64,000 nucleotides of DNA, from the NCBI GenBank assembly GCA_035610365.1, contig CM069435.1, positions 83,175,389-83,239,388 on the forward strand. Reading direction: 5' to 3'. Position 1 is the first letter of the stretch. Each line of letters begins with the position of its first letter. The notes below the pieces were generated by a model that ran no database searches, was not told the origin of the DNA, and saw only the letters and a program-made list of their open reading frames with translations. Source of the DNA: Aquatica leii (lineage: Eukaryota; Arthropoda; Insecta; Coleoptera; Lampyridae). The position numbers were made by a program, and so were the translations under genes. Shown piece by piece: positions 57,441-64,000 of this stretch.

Positions 57441-59402
57441 AAGTCAATAATCGACCATTATAATTTTCTTTTTTTTCAGCTTTATAGGGCTTACTGCAAA
57501 ACATAAACCTCCTTCATTTTCTTTCATTCGTCTTTGTCTTAGGTTTTTAATATCCAATTTTTTCCAATTGTTTTTTTTTCAGATCATCTTGCCATCGTGT
57601 TTGTGGTCGTCCAACATTTCTGTTTGTCTCTCATGGTCGCAATTGTAATTGTTTTTTGTCCACTTTTTGTTGTCTCTAGCGATGTGACCTGCTCAACGCC
57701 ATTTCCGTCTTCCAATATTTTCTACAATATTTTTAACTCTCGTTCTTGCTGTTATGTCTTTGTTTCAATTGTTGTCTTCTTAGGTTGACTCCGAACATGG
57801 CTCCTTCCATGGTTTGTTAGCAGATTCATAATCTATTTGCGCTGTGTTTTGTTAGCGTCATTGTTTCCATGCCATATGTAGTCACCAGTACAATCGTATA
57901 TCGTTTGCTTAAAATTGTTTGGTATTTTGGTGCTTTTAAGGATATGATTAAGTTTTGCAAAAGCTTTCTATGTGAGACTAATTATTTTATTGAGTTCCGC
58001 TGTCTGGTTTTCTTTACAGTTTTTGATGTTGTGCCCTAAATAGTTATATTTTTAGACATTTTCTACAGCTTGATTACTTAAAGTGATACTAATATTTTTT
58101 GGTTCATATTTTTAGTTTTGTTTATATTCATTTTTAAACCTATTGTTTGGGAGGCTTTGTCTAATTCGTGCATCATGTCTTTTAATTCTTTTGCCCTGTT
58201 ACTCATTAAAACTATATCGTCGGCAAATCTTAAATTGTTCAATCTTATTCCATCTATGTTATTGCCTTTATCTTGTCCTTAAGAGCTAGATTATTTAGAA
58301 GAGAACGTGTCCCTTTGTCACACTCCTCTCTACTGATATTTATATCGTTGTTTTTTCATATATATGCTTGATGAGTCTAATATATCATAAAGTGATCCGC
58401 GTTCTTGCCGTTCCTTTTAGTACGGCCTAGATTTAAACAGAATTGAAAGTCTTATTTTAGTCAATAAAAGCGATGTGAAGTAGGGATTTTGTATTCAGTA
58501 CATCTTTTGCTAAGTGTTCGAACTACTTGTATGTGGTGAATTGCGCTGTAGCCCTTTCTAAAGCCCGTTTGTTCAATTGGTTGATAAAAGTCGAGCTTAG
58601 CTGTGAGTCGATTGGTCAGTATCTTGGTGAGTAGTTTATAGTATACCAACACCAAACTGCTAAGTCGATAATTTTTTTAATTTTTGTTGTCGTCCTTTTT
58701 GTAAATCAGGACTACTTTCGCGTTTTCATCAGTTTCAGTATTGCTTTTTCTAGAGTTCTTCTTCTCGCTTTGAACATTTTGTTAATAATATTGTCTTGTC
58801 CTGAGGCTTTGCATGTCTTCATTTGTTTTAGTGCTATTCTTAGTTTCGTCATATTAACTCAGGTATTTCCTCGAACTCGGTATTCCTGAAATTTTTGAAT
58901 AGTGTTTGCAATATTTTTTTATCTGTCACCATGGTTCTTTCGTGGTTTTTTATTACTAGTTCTCCTCTACATCTTCTGATCTGAATGTTATTTTCTATTA
59001 GTTCTTTAATCATGCGAGTGTTATACATTCTTACGTCTTTTCAGATTTAAAAAAAAAATTATTTTTTTTCTTTATATTCGGACGAATCTGTCAGTTTTGC
59101 TTTTTTCCAGATCGATTTATAATCGTGACATTTCTACGCGTTTCTTACTGAGGACATGATGTAATCGATCTCGTTCTTTGTTTTGCCATCAGAGTTTTTT
59201 CAAGTCTACTTTCTTTGTGTCGGTTTTTTAAAGAAAGTATTCATATAGTATAGATTTTCTCTACATAAAAATTCAAGCACAGTTTGCCCTCTTGGGCTTC
59301 AATCCCATATTTACTAATGTTTTTTTGGGTCTGTTGTGGGCTTAGGCCCGATTTTAGCATTGAAGTCGTTTTCCATAATTATTGTTTGCTTGGTTTTTTT
59401 TT

Positions 59403-59414
59403 GGTTTATAGCTT
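59403..59414 (+). repeat. 12-bp flanking repeat (left) of palindromic insert
   Basis: GTTTATAGCTTG, repeated at 59777-59788 on the far side of the palindrome. It looks like a target-site duplication. Confidence 0.7.
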
Positions 59415-59776
59415 GTAAAATCTTAAGCTTTCGCGGTTGTTATGTTTGTGATTATAAGCGACTTTCGGCTTAGACCGCGTCGTAGTTAAACACCCAAACT
59501 TAGGCTTCATTCTAGTCTTTCCTTGAGAGCCAAAACAAGAAGCAGAACTTGGCCTTTGCCGTATTGTCGTTTGTGAACACAAACAAACTGACGTTTCTGA
59601 AGATGCAAGCTGCAATGCCTTGCAAAACGTCAGTTTGTTTGGGTTTACAAACGACAATACGGCAGAAGCCAAGTTCTACTTCTTGTTTTGGCTCTCAAGT
59701 AGAGACTAGGACCGAACCTAAGTCTGAGTGTTTAACTACGACGCGGTCTAAGCCAAAAGTTGCTTATAATCATTAG
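59415..59776. mobile_element. Near-perfect palindromic element encoding mirrored short ORFs
   Basis: Arms of about 165 bp (TGATTATAAGCGACTTTCGG inward from 59450, and its counterpart ending AAGTTGCTTATAATCA at 59775) meet near 59612. Because of the symmetry, both strands carry similar open frames: minus 59406-59672 and plus 59549-59776 both read MA.AVLSFVN.NKLTF and later TTRSKPKVAYNH. It is flanked by GTTTATAGCTTG on both sides (12 bp) and inserted in the endonuclease region of the RTE-like LINE. Confidence 0.85.
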
Positions 59777-59989
59777 TTTATAGCTTGATGCGCTCGTAGG
59801 GGCATATTCTTACACTATTTGTATAATTAGTTTTTTTATTTTGTTTTAACATTATTTACATTACTCGGTTGGAAACAGTTGCCAGTTTGCTTACTAGGTG
59901 TTTTATTTTTTTGTGTATCATGATGGCTATTTCTCATAGGTAGTACTCTTTCTCTTCATTTTGTTGACATAGGATGTGGCTAGATTTAG

Positions 59990-62450
59990 GATTGTGGTAG
60001 AATCTCCAATTATAATACTGAGCTGCAAAACAAGGTGAAAACATAAAAACTTACCCAACCGAAAAATTCTTCCTCACCAGTAGCAACGTTCGTTACTTTC
60101 TTTTTAGTTGATTTACGAATAAAATATGTGTAGTATATAAGCTTATGTAGTACGTTTCTATTTTATGCGTAATTTGTTCTAGACTGCGTTCAAATGATTT
60201 AAACAACTAGGCGGATGTCAAGTCAATCTACTCATACGACAATACATAAAGTTAAAGATGAGTCGAAGTTTGCAATTGAAAATAAAATTAAATCAGTGTG
60301 ATCTACGTTAAGATTGCATATAATAACTGTTCTCTTAAGGCTGACGGTTAACTGATAAGATTAATACAAATAAATTTAAAAAAATATATGATACGATACT
60401 ATTAAGTAGTACGCATAAAGCTGACATGATTAATTAACGAATGCATCACAATCACAAAATACACTATTATAAAAAAGGTGCATGAAACCTCGCTATTGGG
60501 ATAAAGTAGCAGTTCCTCGAAAATCGCTAAAAAGGATAACGTGACGACGCCATTTTGACTACCTTTATAAAAGCAACGTTAAGAAATAAACCAAATTACT
60601 TATTTGCTCAATACTTGAATAATTCTTTTCAAGTAAAACCGCTAAAAGCGTAATCCAAATAACTAATAAAGAAAATTCAGCGAAAAAAAACTAATTACAT
60701 TTAACGAACTGACCCTGATACGACGTTCAACATCAACTTTTAAACGGTAAAAGAAAAGTTAAATTCGTTTTTAACAAATAAATTGCGCTTATTCTTACTC
60801 GTACAAGTGATTTGATTGTCAGTAGCGGCGTATAAACAGTGCAGCAGTTAATTTTAATTCAGAACAAATATTTTTAAAAAATACAAAATAACACTTAACA
60901 ACGTTCATAGCAGATAAATCGACTAACATAAGTCTAACAATGAGTATATTTATTTCAACCATAGCATAAGAGAATAAAGAAACAAATAGAATAACAGATA
61001 TATATTAAACAATTAAGGGTTTGCCAACCATTGTTACGTGGCAACGTTCACATTTTTCAACTTTGATAATTATAATTATTACTTTTACACGTTTACTGTT
61101 ACACTAACACTAAGCTGTATTACCTTGTCGTTGTTATAAGGGCACCAACCATGCTCATCTATAAATTAAACTTTAAACAACTTGATTTAATCTACGTAAA
61201 TTTTTAGTTATTTAATAAATACAAATAATGCACTGAGTGGGATTTTCTTTCTTTAATTTATCTGAAGTCGATTCTGGAAGATAAGTTAACACCATATCAA
61301 AGTGCAACTAATAATACAGGACTTTTAAATTAAGCAACACTTCGTTAATATAAGCAACAAATGGGTAAAAGTTACAATCAATAAATTAACATTGGAAAAT
61401 ACAACAAAAATTGTTAATGATTACGAACTTATAGTGATTGGACAATATTGAAACAAAGCGCACCGTTTAAAAAATGTTACATACAAAAAGGTTGTGTACG
61501 TTACTCATGATAACAAACGTAATATGTATGTCGAATCGTGGGTGCATACTCGTACTCAGCGTTTTTAATATGTGATTAGCTAATGGCATATCTAACACAA
61601 ACCCCCTAAAATTTCTGCAAATTAAGAAGATACATATATACACAAGTTACCACAAATCTTATGTTAAACGTTTCATACAATAATTAAAACTAAAGTGCGC
61701 TAAGCTCCCCGAAGTCATTTTAGATATATCAACAGGTGTGCTCTTAAACTTGTTGTAATATTTTGCCACAGTACCAAATATCTAAATGTTGGTTTCAATT
61801 TCCCATCTAACGTAAGTTAATATAATACGCATCTGGTATAGTTCTTGTATTCAATGTATGCTTTATTAGTTAGTCATTCGAATTTTTTACAGTAATATAT
61901 ATGTGCCAGTCATCAAAATTGCTATGAATATTAAAAAAAAAAAACGCGCTGTAAAATGGAACTGTATCCTCACCCTAACAAATTTCTCACAACTAACACA
62001 TTCAAAATTGGTAATTATTTACTCACTACCAGCTTGGATGATCTAAAATAATTACATTTTAGAAACTCCTGGGCATGGCGTTAACACAAGTTTAACATTT
62101 GAAACGGAAAAAGGCTAACCAGTAACGTACATTTTGTAGATGACGACGTCGGGGCGAAATTTATACAGTACGAAAACTATACTAAGATGTTTTTAACTAG
62201 TAAAGTAAAGTAAATAATTTACTAAACAAAATTAATCTTTAATAAAAAGCATCTCTGAGCAATCTCAAACATCTAAAAATTTTCATTTTTAGAGAATTAC
62301 ATACGACATATGCAAGAACAGCAATAGTAAAAACTCTCTAAGAAGTTACGTATGGTAGCTAGCAATTGATGTAAACAATGAAGCAACGGCAAGCAGCAAA
62401 ATACTCTAGTAAAGGTTACAAAAATGTTGTTAAGTGACTGTTGAGATTAA
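59990..62450. other. AT-rich sequence, nothing recognised
   Basis: No coding motif, repeat or element end could be supported on either strand. Confidence 0.5.
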
Positions 62451-62459
62451 GTGTTTTGA

Positions 62460-63480
62460 TTGGCGCTAAAGCCAAATGTTTGCTGGCCGAAAGTTGTGGT
62501 TCATTATTATCTGTGGTTCTCAACTTGATTTAGACTTAGGTGGTTTGTCAATCATAATTTGAGGATGCTTAGTAAATACCATTGTTATGTATCTGGTCTC
62601 TCGCCATTTTAGCATATTATTTCTTTTATATCTTCTTTGGCAATAATATCTCCTCGTCGTATTTTTGCCAACAAAACTTCTTTTAGAATATTTTTTTCGT
62701 TAACCTGAAATGTACCAACTACGTTAGTTTGGTTTTTCAAAAATTAATATGGCAAGTTTGTAGTTAATATAAGCATTATGATAATTAGAGTTTTACTATC
62801 CTTTAACAGTTGTTTTAGTCAATTGTATCCAGATGTTTGTTGCCAAACAGACTATGGTTCACTATCATTTAACTTTCCTACATCCATCTGATTTTGATTT
62901 TGTAACGATTGGACTTATTGGAAATACATTGCCTAAAAATATTGACCGTGGTCAAATTGTTTGAATTTTATTTTGGCTAATCTATCTTTTTTTAGATAAT
63001 CTTGTTATTGCTAAAATGCAACATATTGAGAAACATTTGTTCTAGTTTACTTTTTGAGCCAACACATTTCTTTCTTGTTTCGAATAAAATAGATTGTTTT
63101 GCAGAACAATTCGTTTTCTCAATAATAAAGCTTATAACACCATCGTCAAGCAAAAGCTTAAACACATAGAGGTGGTTTTTGCAATATTTTTTTACACTTC
63201 TACCTGTAAATATCAAATTCTTGTAACGTCTAACATAATTAGTTCAAGTAAAGGTTCGTGCGCTCTTTTTTGAGTAACATTGTAATTGTTGTTACCTTAA
63301 TCTTTCCACTCGGTTTCTTCTTCATCTTTATTTATCTGTAACAATTTACCTATGTTTCCTTCAGATAAACTACTTTTTTGATGTGGTTTCAGCACAGTAG
63401 ATTCGCAACTGAATAATCCGGTTAAAATTGTCTGAATTACTTTTGTCGTCTACGTCAAGTTTGTTTGCCAAAAGTTTAAG
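62460..63480 (-). pseudogene. Unassigned coding-like stretch with internal repetition
   Basis: The minus strand reads in patches like protein: KEVLLAKIRRGDIIAKEDIK with EIICYNGERPDT (about 62590-62690), and an open frame 63216-62992 (VKKYCKNHLYVFKLLLDDGV...). The plus-strand words AAATGTTTGCTGGCCGAAAG..TGGTTCATTAT (62474) and AGATGTTTGTTGCCAAACAG..TGGTTCACTAT (62830) are similar in direct orientation, suggesting a duplicated unit of about 355 bp. The family is unknown to me. Confidence 0.35.
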
Positions 63481-63489
63481 TTCTAAGTT

Positions 63490-64000
63490 TATAAAAGCTT
63501 TTACTTATTTTTTTTACTTTACACTTTTACTCTAATTAATGTAAAGTATAAAACCAGCACCAATTAGTATCAATTACTATTTTTGTGCAACAAACGAATA
63601 ATGATACTTTCAACAAATAAATAAATAACGCCTATCATATATGCTTATGTGACCTCTTACGTTAAAAAGATGTGAAAATTAACGTTGGGGGCTACGTCAT
63701 GCATATAGTGCAGACACAACAAAAATGGTTGAAAAATACTTAATTTTATTATCTATTATAAAGAACTCAAAAAACTACAACGTTTACCACATTTGGACAA
63801 AAATTTATTTACTTTTATGTATTTACTTATGTTTTTTCTTTACTTTTTTTTGCATTTTAGATTAACTAGTAAATATTTATACAGAAAATTATTAAAAATT
63901 TACTTTTATTTATATATTATATAAATAAACATAAAACATTAAGTATATTTTAACAGTTGCTCTAAAATTTTTTATTAGTTATTTTTTATTTTTCTTTCTT
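63490..64000. other. AT-rich sequence to window end, nothing recognised
   Basis: No motif. Confidence 0.5.

Larger units (their letters stand above)
57450..59980 (-). pseudogene. RTE-like LINE ORF2, second copy (minus)
   Basis: On minus, from high to low: the endonuclease word EYAPTSAHQAIN (about 59785-59815), NDFNAKIGP (about 59345-59380; family GDFNAKIG), GKTKNEIDYILSS-like (about 59160-59195), then RT ILTNRLTAKLDFYQPIEQTG (58566-58625), FRKGYSAIHHIQVVRTL (58515-58565), the catalytic box NLRFADDIVLMSNRAKELKD (about 58180-58240) with both aspartates present, and near the end GRPQTRWQDDLKK (57575-57615), the RTE C-terminal signature. Many frameshifts and stops. It is a different lineage from the RTE at 46-53 kb. 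A palindromic insert splits the endonuclease. Confidence 0.8.

Noticed and set aside
1..64000. tRNA, rRNA, CRISPR arrays, bacterial operons
   Set aside because: Looked for on both strands by eye; no cloverleaf-box pairs, rRNA-like blocks or regularly spaced direct repeats were found.

Overview
This window is a stretch of AT-rich arthropod (most likely insect) heterochromatin-like or intergenic DNA. I base this on the transposon families present (Tc1/mariner, piggyBac, hAT, PIF-Harbinger, pogo, THAP/DDE_Tnp_4, Penelope, R1, RTE and CR1/Jockey-group LINEs), on the short GT-AG introns, and on the lack of any operon-like or bacterial signal. I see no recognisable host housekeeping gene, rRNA, tRNA or CRISPR array. 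Nearly everything with coding character is transposable-element (TE) derived, and almost all of it is broken by stops and frameshifts.

Layout. 1-1.5 kb: right half of a Tc1/mariner-like element (copy A). 3.9-4.45 kb: Penelope-like GIY-YIG end with a possible hammerhead-like motif. 5.05-5.26 kb: degenerate minisatellite. 6.36-6.60 kb: palindromic MITE. 7.0-9.2 kb: R1-clade LINE relic. 10.3-13.9 kb: piggyBac element with terminal repeats. 14.9-15.6 kb: Penelope-like reverse transcriptase (minus strand). 15.9-16.3 kb: C-terminal remnant of a PIN/XPG-like protein. 17.08-19.51 kb: a complete hAT element with an intact 610-residue transposase and an exact 8-bp target duplication. 22.0-25.5 kb: THAP domain, PIN/XPG-like nuclease-fold pseudogene, DDE_Tnp_4 transposase and a two-copy regulatory/exon segment, in that order. 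26.45-26.62 kb: MITE. 29.8-30.45 kb: second piggyBac fragment, followed by foldback and direct repeats. 32.0-32.5 kb: pogo-like relic. 33.21-38.35 kb: a near full-length Tc1/mariner-like element (copy B) with unusually long terminal repeats and a MITE nested in its intron. 40.1-41.2 kb: MITE and a pair of direct repeats. 41.4-44.4 kb: LINE with a PHD-type ORF1, endonuclease and RT. 46.0-53.2 kb: an RTE-like LINE (minus strand) split by a PIF-Harbinger element (about 48.0-50.35 kb) and by a 1.26-kb TIR element (50.82-52.08 kb). 57.4-60.0 kb: a second RTE-like LINE (minus) carrying a near-perfect palindromic insertion flanked by a 12-bp repeat.

How parts work together. The Harbinger segment keeps the classical two-gene layout, with a transposase on plus and a MADF-domain DNA-binding partner on minus, convergent. 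The hAT element is the only one that looks potentially functional. The most unusual arrangement is the THAP / PIN-XPG-like / DDE_Tnp_4 composite at 22-25 kb, whose downstream segment recurs inside an independent TIR element at 51 kb. I could only read the sequence by eye. Family assignments rest on motif recognition, and none were confirmed by a search.
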